Shown here: positions 35,147 through 44,632 of the stretch, piece after piece
How positions within the stretch are numbered: position 1 is the stretch's first letter
Layout of the letters: each line of letters starts with the position of its first letter
Origin: Mucilaginibacter xinganensis
GTDB lineage: Bacteria > Bacteroidota > Bacteroidia > Sphingobacteriales > Sphingobacteriaceae
Reading direction: 5' to 3'
DNA length: 64,000 nucleotides
Assembly: GCF_002257585.1 (NCBI RefSeq)
Contig: NZ_CP022743.1
Location: 2,728,001 to 2,792,000 of the forward strand
Made by a program: the position numbers and the translations under genes
Notes under the pieces: generated by a model
Told to the model about the DNA's origin: nothing
The model's input: only the letters and a program-made list of their open reading frames with translations
Database searches by the model: none

Positions 35147-37201
35147 ATGCATTTTCTATATCCTGTCTTCTTATTTGCATTGCTTACACTGGCCATACCG
35201 ATACTTGTGCACCTGTTTAATTTTCGCAGGTATCAGAAGGTGTATTTCAGTAATGTACAGTTTTTGAAAGACGTGCAGGAGCAGCAATCGCACCGCCGCA
35301 ACTTAAAGGAGCGGCTGATCCTTGCTTCACGATTGCTTGCCCTGGCATTTTTGGTTTTTGCCTTTGCAAGGCCATACGTTCCCGGTAAAAATTCTGTAAA
35401 CGCAGGTAAGTTACAGGCGGTAAGCATCTTTGTTGATAACTCTTATTCTATGCAGGCCCTTAATCGAGAGGGGACGTTGCTTGATGAGGCTAAGCGCCGC
35501 GCAAAGGAAATAGCATCAGCCTATAATATAAATGACAGCTTCCAATTGCTTACGCAGGATTTTGAAGGAAAACACCAGCGTCTCCTGAGCCGTGACGAAT
35601 TTAATGACGCGGTTGACGCGGTAAAGATCAGCCCGCAGAGCCGTACTTTGCAGCAGATTATCAGCCGGCAGCAAAGCCTGCTGGATATGCACCGCAGCAG
35701 CATGAGATCAGTTTACCTGTTATCCGACTTCCAAAAAAATATGGACGCGGCACAGGCGGTAAAGGCTGATGCAGGTTTGCACATTAGCCTGGTACAGTTA
35801 AAAGCTAACAGTCTGCCTAATGTGGCTGTTGACTCGGTCATGCTATTGAACGCTATCCACAGGCCGGGCGAAAGCGAAAAACTGGTAGTACGATTACATA
35901 ACTATGCTGACAAACGGGCCGAAAAGATACCGATGAAGCTGGTTATAAACGGTGAGCAAAAGGCCCTGGGCAGTTACACCGTAAACGCACGCTCGGTGCA
36001 ATATGATACGCTGGCATTTGCGGGCCTTAAAGCCGGCTGGCAGCGGGCCGAACTAAGCCTGCAGGATAACCCCGTTACTTTTGACAACCAGTTTTACTTT
36101 TCATTTAACGTAAGGCAGCAAATGCCTGTTTTACTGGTTGATGGCGGCGCGCCCAATCTCTATTTAAAAGCAGTATTTGCCGCGGATCCTTTTTTTGCCG
36201 CGCAACGGGTACCCGATGGCAATGTGGATTACGCGGCTTTAAGCACCTACTCTCTAATTATTTTAAATGATATAAAAGCGATATCAACAGGCCTGTCCCA
36301 GCAATTAAAGGGCTACGTTGCTAAAGGCGGAACGCTTATGGTTTTTCCTTCGGCTGAAGCGGATTTAGCCAGCTACCGGTCGTTATTGCAGCCCATGAAC
36401 GTAGCGTACCCGGAAAAGCTGCTGACTGCCGACACTAAAGTTACAGCGCTAAACCTGCAGAGCCAGGTGTTTAAAAATATATTCGAGAATTTTCCTCAAA
36501 ATCCCGACCTGCCGGTTGTGAAAAAATATTACCAGCTTAGCACATCAACAACTAACCGCGCCGAAAATTTAATGACGTTGCCGGGCAGCAAGCCCTTTTG
36601 GGCAGGATACACCAGCGGCAGGGGGAAAGTTTATGTTTCGGCAGTGGCACTTAATGAAGATTTTAGCAATCTGCCGCGGCATGCGCTGTTTGTACCCGTA
36701 ATGTTCCGGATAGCGCTGCTGGGCGGCTATGATTCGCCGCTATTCTACACACTTGGCCGCGATGAAACAATTGAAACGCTGCCCGTGAAAACCGATGAAA
36801 AGCAAATTCTTAAACTGGTTAACGGCACACAAAGCATCATCCCGGATACCAGGCAGCAGGAGGGAGCAACCCTGGTTTATTTGGCAGACCAGCTGCAAGA
36901 AACCGGGATCTATGATCTGAAAAAGGCCGACAGCACTTTATCAATACTGGCCTTTAATGATAACAGGAGCGAGTCGGACTTAAGTTACTTAAACACCACC
37001 CAACTAGCCAAACTGGTGCCGCAGGCCACTGAAATAATGGAAGGTGGGAAGGGCTCATTAAAAGGTAATGTAACTGAAACAAATTTCGGCTTACAATTAT
37101 GGAAACTTTGTATAATTTTGGCATTGATTTTTCTGGGGGCCGAAATACTGCTGGTAAGGTTTTATAAAACAGATCACCGTAGTATTAAGCAGCCCGTTTA
37201 A
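35147..37201 (+). CDS. BatA-like membrane protein with von Willebrand A-type domain
   Basis: A protein of 684 residues from ATG 35147; a GTG at 35126 would add seven. It begins with the BatA N-terminal domain MHFLYPVFLFALLTLAIPIL, followed by VHLFNFRRYQKVYFSNV, and has a second helix near residue 60. The vWA-type domain starts VSIFVDNSYSMQAL, retaining the MIDAS DxSxS. The last helix, CIILALIFLGAEILLV, is near the C terminus. Family members are inner-membrane proteins with a large periplasmic part and are linked with aerotolerance operons, but this protein is not among batABCDE. It heads the operon with the dihydroorotase-like gene 32 bases downstream. Confidence 0.88.
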   Translation: MHFLYPVFLFALLTLAIPILVHLFNFRRYQKVYFSNVQFLKDVQEQQSHRRNLKERLILASRLLALAFLVFAFARPYVPGKNSVNAGKLQAVSIFVDNSYSMQALNREGTLLDEAKRRAKEIASAYNINDSFQLLTQDFEGKHQRLLSRDEFNDAVDAVKISPQSRTLQQIISRQQSLLDMHRSSMRSVYLLSDFQKNMDAAQAVKADAGLHISLVQLKANSLPNVAVDSVMLLNAIHRPGESEKLVVRLHNYADKRAEKIPMKLVINGEQKALGSYTVNARSVQYDTLAFAGLKAGWQRAELSLQDNPVTFDNQFYFSFNVRQQMPVLLVDGGAPNLYLKAVFAADPFFAAQRVPDGNVDYAALSTYSLIILNDIKAISTGLSQQLKGYVAKGGTLMVFPSAEADLASYRSLLQPMNVAYPEKLLTADTKVTALNLQSQVFKNIFENFPQNPDLPVVKKYYQLSTSTTNRAENLMTLPGSKPFWAGYTSGRGKVYVSAVALNEDFSNLPRHALFVPVMFRIALLGGYDSPLFYTLGRDETIETLPVKTDEKQILKLVNGTQSIIPDTRQQEGATLVYLADQLQETGIYDLKKADSTLSILAFNDNRSESDLSYLNTTQLAKLVPQATEIMEGGKGSLKGNVTETNFGLQLWKLCIILALIFLGAEILLVRFYKTDHRSIKQPV

Positions 37202-37233
37202 ATGGATAAAAACCCACCTCTAAAGCATAGTAG

Positions 37234-38487
37234 ATGAATTTGCTTATCAAGTCCGCAACAATTATTGATCCTCACTCGCCCTATAATCAACAGGTTGTTG
37301 ATATTTTAATTGAAAAAGGGATTATTACTAAAATAGCCCCCGAACTGGAAGCCGATGCTGAATTGGTTGAAGCCGAAGGGAAATTTGTATCCCCGGGTTT
37401 TTTTGACCTGAACTGCAATATCGGCGAGCTTGGCCTCGAAACAAAAGAAGACCTGCATACCGGTACGGCTGCAGCGGCTGCGGGTGGCTTTACAGGTATT
37501 GCTTTAATGCCCAACACCATACCTCCCGTACACTCAAAGGCTGAAATAGAATACCTGGTGAATCGCGCTAAAAGGAACCTGGTAGATGTTTACCCTTTAG
37601 GAGCCATATCGCACAAACGGGAGGGTAAAGACCTGGCCGAAATGTATGATATGTTTTTAAGCGGTGCAAAAGCGTTTACAGATGGTAACAGGCCCGTACA
37701 GGATGCCGGACTAATGGAAAGAGCGTTACTTTATGCGCAGGGTTTTGATGCCCTGATATTGTCTTACCCGGAAGATACTGCCATTGCCGGCAAAGCAAAG
37801 GTTAACGAAGGGGAGATCAGCACTATTTTAGGGATGAAAGGAATTCCGCCGCTTGCTGAGGAGCTGATGATAGCGCGCGACCTGTACCTTGCTGAATATA
37901 CGGGTTCACGCATCCACTTCAGCACTATATCTACCACCCGCTCTGTTGAACTGATAAGGGAAGCCAAACGCAAAGGCCTTGAGGTAAGCTGCGACGTCGC
38001 CGCCCATCACCTGGTGTTAACGGACGAGGCGCTTTTAGGCTTTGAAAGCCTGTATAAAGTAAAGCCACCGCTAAGAACCCGCGATGATGTTAATGCTTTG
38101 CTGAAGGGCTTAAAAGACGGCACCATTGATGCAATAGTATCCCAGCATACCCCGCACGAGGTGGAATTTAAAGATGTGGAGTTTGAAGTAGCAGAGTTTG
38201 GAATTACAGGTTTACAAACGGCATTCTCCTTAGCCTTACTGGCAGGACTCGATCCCGAACTTATAATTGAGAAGCTGGCAATAAACCCGCGCCGCATATT
38301 AAATCTTGAAATACCGTCGGTTACCGAAGGAAGGGAAGCCAACCTGGTTTTATTTGACCTGGAAGCTGAGTGGGAATTCACCAGGAACAACAATAAATCA
38401 AAATCATATAATTCGCCTTTTATTGGGCAAAGCTTAAAGGGAAGCATATTACTGACCCTAAATAACAATCACCTGTATAAACAATAA
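37234..38487 (+). CDS. dihydroorotase-like protein, probably inactive
   Basis: A 417-residue class I dihydroorotase homologue: the fold and motifs ALMPNTIPPV, GAKAFTDGNRPVQ, NPRRIL and EGREANLVLFD are all present. The metal-binding site is not. The usual DxHxHxRxPG reads D58-L-N60-C-N62-I-G64-E-L-G, the later metal His (HxED in active enzymes) is Y178, and the catalytic Asp of IATDHAPH is Gln in VSQHTPHE. It therefore probably cannot cyclize carbamoyl-aspartate. Comparable inactive forms serve as partners of aspartate carbamoyltransferase. The BatA-like gene lies upstream and the acidic-protein gene follows by 4 bases, so the genes are coupled. Confidence 0.85.
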   Translation: MNLLIKSATIIDPHSPYNQQVVDILIEKGIITKIAPELEADAELVEAEGKFVSPGFFDLNCNIGELGLETKEDLHTGTAAAAAGGFTGIALMPNTIPPVHSKAEIEYLVNRAKRNLVDVYPLGAISHKREGKDLAEMYDMFLSGAKAFTDGNRPVQDAGLMERALLYAQGFDALILSYPEDTAIAGKAKVNEGEISTILGMKGIPPLAEELMIARDLYLAEYTGSRIHFSTISTTRSVELIREAKRKGLEVSCDVAAHHLVLTDEALLGFESLYKVKPPLRTRDDVNALLKGLKDGTIDAIVSQHTPHEVEFKDVEFEVAEFGITGLQTAFSLALLAGLDPELIIEKLAINPRRILNLEIPSVTEGREANLVLFDLEAEWEFTRNNNKSKSYNSPFIGQSLKGSILLTLNNNHLYKQ

Positions 38488-38491
38488 AAAC

Positions 38492-39160
38492 ATGATCGAT
38501 CCGAAAGTAGAAACAGCCATTGAAGCCGCATTAACGGCTTTTTCAAAATATAGCAGCTTTGATGCCACACCGTTTGCCGACGTAATGGAAGACGTATTTG
38601 ATTCTGAGGAAGACTTTATAAGTAAAGTTGCCCAAATGGATGAGGTATTCGATGATTATCCCCAACTGGAATCACTTCGCGAAGTGTTTTTTGATTTGCT
38701 GATGATCAATTTCTTTAGCGCCGACGTTAAGAAACTGGAAGAAGATTACCTGGATACGCCGGAGTGGGAGGCCATTGAAGAAGATACGCTTGACAGGGGC
38801 ACCGAATTGTTAAACCTGCTGCTATACCTGAATGAGTGTGAAGATGAAGAGATTGAACCCGGGCTGGAGGACTATCTGAAAGAGTTTTTACTGGTTGACG
38901 AAGATGAGTTTCAGGATGAATACCGCATTTACGAACCCGTAATAGCTCACCAGGTTTTAATGGAAAGCCCGGTTAATGAAATTCATAAGGTAGCTGTAAA
39001 CCTTCCGGAAGACTCTGAATTAAAAGAGTTGTTTTATCCAATCATGTGCTTTTTCCAAAATACAGACCCTGCCGATGAAGTTAAAGCCAGCATAGCTGAT
39101 AATGCAATAGATAAGGAATTTGATATGGCGGTGTTAGAAATATTGATCAGCTTCAGGTAA
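38492..39160 (+). CDS. acidic cytoplasmic protein of unknown function
   Basis: A 222-residue soluble protein without signal peptide or membrane segment. It is highly acidic, with clusters such as VFDSEEDFISK, DTPEWEAIEEDTLDRG and NECEDEEIEPGLEDYL, and is predicted mostly helical. It begins 4 bases after the dihydroorotase-like gene and is followed 8 bases later by a DUF4199 gene, so it belongs to the same operon. I recognize no family. A scaffold or adaptor role for the membrane partners is possible but unsupported. Confidence 0.7.
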   Translation: MIDPKVETAIEAALTAFSKYSSFDATPFADVMEDVFDSEEDFISKVAQMDEVFDDYPQLESLREVFFDLLMINFFSADVKKLEEDYLDTPEWEAIEEDTLDRGTELLNLLLYLNECEDEEIEPGLEDYLKEFLLVDEDEFQDEYRIYEPVIAHQVLMESPVNEIHKVAVNLPEDSELKELFYPIMCFFQNTDPADEVKASIADNAIDKEFDMAVLEILISFR

Positions 39161-39168
39161 CACAGGTA

Positions 39169-39750
39169 ATGGAAGATCTGCAACAAAGATTAAAAATAAA
39201 CGGGGTTAAAAGCGGAGCAATGCTTGGGCTTATCATAACAGCGCTGGGGATATTTTCTTATTACCTCATTACATCTATTACAACCTCTACAATAATATTT
39301 GTAGGCGCACCCATATTTTTAGGCGTTTTTATCCCAATATTTTGTGTGGTGATGTTTTGCTTTAATGCGCGCAAAAAAATAGGGGGATACTGGACATTCA
39401 GACAGGCAGTTACCGGCATTTTTACCATGTTTATTGTGGCGTATCTTGTGCAATTTATAGCAAAAGATATTGTTTTTAACAGGTTTATTGAACCCAACAG
39501 CATTCAAAAGACGCAAACGGCGGCGATAAATGCCAAAACGCTGCTGATGCAGCAGCGGCATGCGTCCCCCAAGGATATCACCAAAGATATAGATGATATG
39601 AAAAAGGAATTTGTACAGCAGCAGGCACTTAGCATCGGGGGCATCCTCCAGTCTATGGTGTTTTCCGTACTGTTTATCTTCCTGTTCTCGCTCATTTTTG
39701 CTTCGCTGTTTAAAAAAGATTCGCCGGGAGGGTTACCCAGGCCTGAATAA
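39169..39750 (+). CDS. DUF4199 membrane protein (first copy)
   Basis: A 193-residue inner-membrane protein with four hydrophobic helices, at about 18-36, 42-62, 77-97 and 160-180. A charged helix (KDITKDIDDMKKEFVQQ) lies between the third and fourth. KSGAMLGLIITAL near the start and GYWTFRQAVTGIF in the loop match DUF4199, a Bacteroidota family of unknown function often found beside glycosyltransferase and dihydroorotase-like genes. It is the last gene of the BatA-like operon, before a terminator. Confidence 0.8.
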   Translation: MEDLQQRLKINGVKSGAMLGLIITALGIFSYYLITSITTSTIIFVGAPIFLGVFIPIFCVVMFCFNARKKIGGYWTFRQAVTGIFTMFIVAYLVQFIAKDIVFNRFIEPNSIQKTQTAAINAKTLLMQQRHASPKDITKDIDDMKKEFVQQQALSIGGILQSMVFSVLFIFLFSLIFASLFKKDSPGGLPRPE

Positions 39751-39776
39751 TCATTTTATTAATTAAAATATTGAGA

Positions 39777-39809
39777 AGTAGTTGTTTGTAATAAAACAAC
39801 TGCTTTTTT
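39777..39809 (+). terminator. terminator after the first DUF4199 gene
   Basis: AGTAGTTGTTT (39777-39787) pairs with AAACAACTGCT (39794-39804) over 11 bp with one wobble, followed by TTTTTT. It ends the operon that starts at 35147. Confidence 0.75.
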
Positions 39810-39873
39810 ATTCCTTTACCTTTTAATTTGATACATTTATTTAAATTTAAACAAAACTTTAAACCAATTATCA

Positions 39874-40434
39874 ATGGAAAGTATCACTACTCCAACCCCA
39901 AGTAAGGTGGCCTTAAAATGGGCGCTTATCGGTGTCCTCGCTTCAATTGTGCTAACTTATGTTTACCAGTTTTTAAACATTGATGCGAACTCGCCCGTCA
40001 AGTATGTTAATTATCTGTTTTTTATCCTCTTTTTAATCCTGTCACAAAAGGAATTCAGGGACCAGTTGGGCGGCTTCGTTACATTTGGCCAGGCCTTTGT
40101 TGAGGGACTTTTATTCTCGGTATTTTATGGTATAATGGTTGCTATTTTTACTTACATCTATTTTTCTTTTTTAAGCCCTTCGGTTTGGGAGCAGGCATTG
40201 GCAGCTTCCCAGCAAAAATTGGAAGCGGGTGGGAATTTATCGGCGGAACAAATTGAATCAGCTATGAACATTACCCGGAAATACGGCGTAATTATAGCTA
40301 CAGTTGGAATAATTATTGGTACCCCGATAATGGGTGCCATTGTTGCCCTGATAGGTGCTGCTATCTTTAAAAAAGAACGCTCTTTATTTGATATGGAGCA
40401 AAGTGACAATAACTATACAGATCCAGCTGTTTAA
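39874..40434 (+). CDS. DUF4199 membrane protein (second copy)
   Basis: A 186-residue inner-membrane protein of the same family and topology as the one encoded at 39169. Four helices lie at about 12-30, 44-58, 78-100 and 143-165, and GGFVTFGQAFVEGLL matches the conserved loop. The charged helix (LAASQQKLEAGGNLSAEQIE) precedes the last segment. The two copies are only moderately similar, so the duplication is not recent. A terminator lies between them, so this gene has its own promoter. Function unknown. Confidence 0.8.
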   Translation: MESITTPTPSKVALKWALIGVLASIVLTYVYQFLNIDANSPVKYVNYLFFILFLILSQKEFRDQLGGFVTFGQAFVEGLLFSVFYGIMVAIFTYIYFSFLSPSVWEQALAASQQKLEAGGNLSAEQIESAMNITRKYGVIIATVGIIIGTPIMGAIVALIGAAIFKKERSLFDMEQSDNNYTDPAV

Positions 40435-40453
40435 CAACATCATAAAGCTTGGT

Positions 40454-40495
40454 AACCAAAACAGGCCGCTTCATTTGAAGCGGCCTGTTTTGGTT
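40454..40495. terminator. strong bidirectional terminator
   Basis: A perfect 20-bp palindromic stem pairs 40454-40473 with 40476-40495; the GC core is AGGCCGCTTC. A/T flanks give U-tracts on both strands. It separates the convergent DUF4199 gene and rseP operon. Confidence 0.9.
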
Positions 40496-40532
40496 TAAGG
40501 GTAATCCTCCCGGGTGGGGAAGTGCTTTATTT

Positions 40533-41885
40533 TTAATGTTTTACAATCTGCTTTACAATATCGTTGCCAAATACAAATACCATTAAGGTCACCAGTATTA
40601 CAAAACCAACTATTTGTGCACGTTCTAAAAACTTATCGCTTAGTGGTTTGCCTTTTATCATCTCAATGATCAGGAATAGCGCGTGGCCGCCGTCAAGTGC
40701 CGGTATGGGCAATAAGTTGGTGAGCGCAAGTACCATAGAAAGAAAACCAACCAGGCTCCAGAAACGGATCCAGTCGATATGCGAGCCAAACATGGTTGCA
40801 ATAGCAACCGGGCCGCTAACAGCTTTGTTAAACTTAACTTCACCTTTAAATACTTTTCCAAGTCCTTTTGCATTATCAGTAAATGTTCCCCAAGCTTTTG
40901 TTGCACCTATTGGCAATGAGCCAAAAAAGCCGAAGGTTAATTTCTTGTCTTTAGGCAGATCAAATTTAGCACCTATGCCTGTACGTCCGTCGTTAAAGCC
41001 CAATGCCCCATCTTTATTAACATAAGTTGTATGTTGGGAAACTACGTTGTTCCTTTTTACATCCAATACGGCTTGTTTGCCTGCATATTTTTTTAATTCA
41101 GATTGCAGCTGGTCAAAAAATTTAACAGGAACACTATTTACGGCTAAAATGCTATCGCCCTTAACTAATCCGGCCGCGGCTGCATAACTTTTTGGCACTA
41201 CGGTGTCAATAGCAAATGTTGAACGCGGAACCCTGCTGATAAACTGATCAATGCCCATGTCAGACAGATCGTTTATTAAATTGCCGGGAACTTTTACGTG
41301 CAGCGTCTGGCTTCCGCGCTCTACCGTCAAATCGGTGTTACCCAATATAACCTCGGTGCTGGTAAGCTCTTCAAAACGTACAATGGTTCGTCCGTTAACC
41401 GCAGTAATTTTATCGCCGGGTAATAAGCCAATGCGCAGGCCAATTTTACCGGGTACTATCCCATATTTTATTTCGGAATTCGGCATATAGGTTTCGCCAT
41501 ATTTAATGGTTAATACCCAAAAAATAAGGATGCCTAAAATGATGTTGACAAAAATACCGCCAAGCATTACGATTAAACGCTGCCAGGCTGGTTTTGAGCG
41601 AAACTCCCAGGGTTGTGGCGGGCCTGCAAGCTGATCGGTGTCCATTGATTCATCAATCATACCGGCAATTTTCACATAACCGCCAAGGGGCAGCCAGCCA
41701 ATCCCGTATTCAACACCTTTATAGTTAAACTTAAACAGGCTAAAGTTCCATGCATCAAAAAATAGGTAAAACTTTTCTACCTTAATGCCAAATGCACGGG
41801 CAGCCAGGAAGTGGCCAAGTTCATGAAGGATTACTAAAATAGACAGGCCCAGGATTAACTGACCTACCATGATCACTATACTCAT
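40533..41885 (-). CDS. rseP: RIP metalloprotease RseP (site-2 protease)
   Basis: An intramembrane zinc protease of 450 residues. The zinc motif is HELGH at 21-25 in the first helix, and the third ligand is the Asp of NLLPIPALDGGH near residue 400. Two PDZ domains lie between, marked by LRIGLLPGDKITAVNGR and AAAGLVKGDSILAVNSV. Site-2 proteases cut membrane-bound anti-sigma factors and leftover signal peptides. It ends a five-gene leftward operon, 12 bases after dxr; the dxr-rseP neighbourhood is widespread in bacteria. Confidence 0.96.
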   Translation of the reverse strand: MSIVIMVGQLILGLSILVILHELGHFLAARAFGIKVEKFYLFFDAWNFSLFKFNYKGVEYGIGWLPLGGYVKIAGMIDESMDTDQLAGPPQPWEFRSKPAWQRLIVMLGGIFVNIILGILIFWVLTIKYGETYMPNSEIKYGIVPGKIGLRIGLLPGDKITAVNGRTIVRFEELTSTEVILGNTDLTVERGSQTLHVKVPGNLINDLSDMGIDQFISRVPRSTFAIDTVVPKSYAAAAGLVKGDSILAVNSVPVKFFDQLQSELKKYAGKQAVLDVKRNNVVSQHTTYVNKDGALGFNDGRTGIGAKFDLPKDKKLTFGFFGSLPIGATKAWGTFTDNAKGLGKVFKGEVKFNKAVSGPVAIATMFGSHIDWIRFWSLVGFLSMVLALTNLLPIPALDGGHALFLIIEMIKGKPLSDKFLERAQIVGFVILVTLMVFVFGNDIVKQIVKH

Positions 41886-41897
41886 TTATATATTATA

Positions 41898-43106
41898 TTA
41901 AAATTGTAATGCTTTTAACGGCATTTGATGTATTAAATTTTGCGCAAAGATGCGTGTTTCTTTGTCAGTATTCAAATAGTCTTCTAAATCAGGACTGTTC
42001 TTAAAGGCAATGTGTTGCATGCATTCTTCAATTACTTTGCTCATGGCTAAAAAGCCTATGCTGTTGCTCAAAAAACCAGCCACGGCTACCTCATTTGCGG
42101 CATTAATAATACAAGGCATATTGCCACCTTTTTTTAAGGCCTGGAAAGCTAAATCTAAATTACGGAAGGTAACAAGATCCGGTTTTTCGAACGTTAGGTT
42201 AGGGTAGTTGGTAAAGTCAAAGCGTTTAAAATTATTCTGCACGCGGTTGGGGTAAGTAAGTGCGTACTGAATAGGCAACTTCATATCGGGCAAGCCCATT
42301 TGCGCTTTTATTGATCCATCGCGAAACTGCACCATTGAGTGAATAATAGATTGCGGATGAACGATCACATCAATTTGGCCGGCCTCTAAATCAAACAGCC
42401 ACTTTGCTTCAATAACCTCGAGCCCTTTATTCATTAACGATGCGGAGTCGATAGTTATTTTGGCGCCCATAACCCAGTTTGGGTGTTTAAGGGCATCCTC
42501 ACGCGTAACATGCTCTAAAAATGACAATGACCTGTTTCTGAAGGGCCCTCCTGAAGCTGTTAAAATGATTTTTTCAATCTTATTATCCTGTTCGCCGGCA
42601 AGGCATTGAAAAATCGCCGAGTGTTCGGAATCTACCGGCAAGATTTTAATGCCATGTTTTTTGGCGAGCCCGGTAACCAGTTCCCCGGCAACAACAAGGG
42701 TTTCTTTATTTGCCAGCGCGATGTCTTTGCCGGCTTTAATGCCTGCAATAGTTGGTTCTAAACCGGCAAAGCCCACCATTGCCGTTATCACGGTATTTAT
42801 TTCAGGATCGGTTACGGTATCAATAATTGCTTCAATACCGGCCAAAACTTTTACCGAAGTAGCAGCAAGTGCATCCTTTACATATTGGTATTTGCTTTTA
42901 TCGCAGATTACCACATACGCCGGGTTAAACTGTAATGCCTGTGCAATTAGCAGGTCGGCATTGCTCTGAGCAGTTAGCAGATAAGCCCTGAAGAGTTCGG
43001 GATTATTGCCAATTACCTCGAGCGACTGTGTGCCAATGCTGCCTGTTGAGCCAAGGATTGCTATATTTTTATAGTTAGATTGCCCTATTGTTGTATTGCT
43101 ATTCAA
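41898..43106 (-). CDS. dxr: 1-deoxy-D-xylulose 5-phosphate reductoisomerase
   Basis: Second step of the MEP isoprenoid pathway: rearranges and reduces DXP to 2-C-methyl-D-erythritol 4-phosphate with NADPH and a divalent metal. The NADPH-binding GSTGSIG is at 19-25, the metal-binding PVDSEHSAIFQ is near residue 155, and the flexible loop contains ASGGPFRN and ATTTE-like IDSASLMNKGLE. At 402 residues the length is normal. It lies between the GH3-family gene (24 bases upstream) and rseP, all leftward. Confidence 0.97.
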   Translation of the reverse strand: MNSNTTIGQSNYKNIAILGSTGSIGTQSLEVIGNNPELFRAYLLTAQSNADLLIAQALQFNPAYVVICDKSKYQYVKDALAATSVKVLAGIEAIIDTVTDPEINTVITAMVGFAGLEPTIAGIKAGKDIALANKETLVVAGELVTGLAKKHGIKILPVDSEHSAIFQCLAGEQDNKIEKIILTASGGPFRNRSLSFLEHVTREDALKHPNWVMGAKITIDSASLMNKGLEVIEAKWLFDLEAGQIDVIVHPQSIIHSMVQFRDGSIKAQMGLPDMKLPIQYALTYPNRVQNNFKRFDFTNYPNLTFEKPDLVTFRNLDLAFQALKKGGNMPCIINAANEVAVAGFLSNSIGFLAMSKVIEECMQHIAFKNSPDLEDYLNTDKETRIFAQNLIHQMPLKALQF

Positions 43107-43130
43107 AATATTGTTTTTAATGTTCTCTAT

Positions 43131-44630
43131 TTAAACAATATACCCTATCAATTCATCCGCGATTTTCCGATCATTTGCTAACCTCGGTACTTTATTTTGA
43201 CCGCCAAGTTTTCCCTGCGACCGCATATATTTTATAAAGGTATCTTTTTTTAAGCTCTGGATTACCAGGGGCCGTAAAATGTTGCCTTCAATCAGGTCAA
43301 AATAATAAATATTTTTCTTTTGCAATGCTTCGTCAACCGCTAACGCAAAGGCTTCCGGGTCTTTCGGTGGCGTCCCAAACTCAATAAACCATTCATGATA
43401 AGGTAGTTGGCCTTGCGGCGGATTAACTTGCGGTGCCACAGTAAATTCAATCACATCTACTCCCTGCTGATTGGCTACACTCATTAATGCCTGCTCAACT
43501 TCCTCGCCAATTACATGCTCGCCAAAGGCCGAGATATAATGTTTTATGCGCCCGGTAACCACAATTTTATATGGATCTTTTGATACAAACTTAATGGTAT
43601 CACCCAGGCTATATCCCCATAAGCCGGCGCTGGTATTTAGTATTAGCGCATAGTTTTTATCAAGCTCAATATCTTTTAAACTGATGCGGGTTGGGTTTTC
43701 ATTAAAATATTCGTCGGTTGGAATAAACTCATAAAAGATCCCTGAATCTACCATCAGTAATAAGCCTTTTTCCTTTTGCGAATCCTGGAAAGCAATGAAA
43801 CCTTCGGATGCCGGGTAAGTTTCAATAGAATCTATTTTAAAGCCTATACTCTCTTCCATACGGGCGCGGTAGGGCTCATAGTTAACGCCACCGTGCACAA
43901 ACAGCTTAAAGTTCGGGAAAATGTCCTTGATCTTTTTACCGCTTGTTACTGTTGAAAGCCTGTCAAAATACATCTGGCACCACGGGGGAATACCCGAAAT
44001 GAGGCGCATGTCCTGGTTTTTTGTTTCTTCAACTATCGCATCCACTTTTTGCTCCCAGTCATCAATACAATTTACGTTGTAACTGGGCATCCGGTTCTTT
44101 TGCAAATAGGCAGGTACGTGATGGGCAACAATACCTGATAACCTGCCAGTGGAAATGCCGGCTTTAGTATCCAAAACGGGGCTGCCCTGCAAAAATATAA
44201 GCTTGCCATCAACAAAATCAGCATTACCTGTTTCGTGGATGTAACTCAATAAGGCATTTCGCGCTGCTTTAATATGCTCGGGCATGCTCTCTTTCGAGAT
44301 AGGAATATATTTAACCCCGGAAGTGGTTCCTGATGTTTTGGAAAGGTAAGCAGGTTTACCGGGCCATAATACGTTTTCTTCACCTTTGGTAACCCTGTCA
44401 ATATAAGGCCTTAATTGTTCGTAGTCACGCACCGGAACAGTCCTTTTGAAATCATCATAAGTACTGATCTGCCCAAAATGATGATCGGCACCAAAAGCGG
44501 TATCTTTTGCTTTATGAATAAGCTGCTGAAATGTTTTTTGCTGCAAAGCCACTGCGTTTTTGCGCAGTTTGTTTAAACGGCCATTAACTATGGCTGCAAA
44601 AGGTTTGCTTAATGCGGCCTTAAATCCCAT
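43131..44630 (-). CDS. GH3 auxin-responsive promoter family protein (acyl-adenylate amido synthetase-like)
   Basis: A 499-residue protein of the GH3 fold, related to plant enzymes that adenylate carboxylic acids and join them to amino acids. The nucleotide-binding region has LSKTSGTTSGVKYIPIS near residue 95, the second site YPASEGFIAFQ near 270, and the third site VVTGRIKHYISAFGEHV near 355. Bacterial substrates are unknown. It starts 2 bases after the membrane-protein gene and precedes dxr by 24 bases, so it is within the operon. A role in lipid or envelope acyl modification is inferred from the neighbours. Confidence 0.88.
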   Translation of the reverse strand: MGFKAALSKPFAAIVNGRLNKLRKNAVALQQKTFQQLIHKAKDTAFGADHHFGQISTYDDFKRTVPVRDYEQLRPYIDRVTKGEENVLWPGKPAYLSKTSGTTSGVKYIPISKESMPEHIKAARNALLSYIHETGNADFVDGKLIFLQGSPVLDTKAGISTGRLSGIVAHHVPAYLQKNRMPSYNVNCIDDWEQKVDAIVEETKNQDMRLISGIPPWCQMYFDRLSTVTSGKKIKDIFPNFKLFVHGGVNYEPYRARMEESIGFKIDSIETYPASEGFIAFQDSQKEKGLLLMVDSGIFYEFIPTDEYFNENPTRISLKDIELDKNYALILNTSAGLWGYSLGDTIKFVSKDPYKIVVTGRIKHYISAFGEHVIGEEVEQALMSVANQQGVDVIEFTVAPQVNPPQGQLPYHEWFIEFGTPPKDPEAFALAVDEALQKKNIYYFDLIEGNILRPLVIQSLKKDTFIKYMRSQGKLGGQNKVPRLANDRKIADELIGYIV

Positions 44631-44632
44631 AG

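Noticed and set aside
34999-35220. 73-codon plus-strand frame before the BatA-like gene
   Set aside because: Poly-Lys and Phe-rich translation of AT-rich sequence, overlapping the start of a certain gene in another frame.
38007-38468. 153-codon minus-strand open frame in the dihydroorotase-like gene
   Set aside because: Ser/Ile/Lys-rich shadow of the real frame with no motif or start signal.
40564-41025. 153-codon plus-strand open frame in rseP
   Set aside because: Antisense shadow of a certain gene, low-complexity composition.
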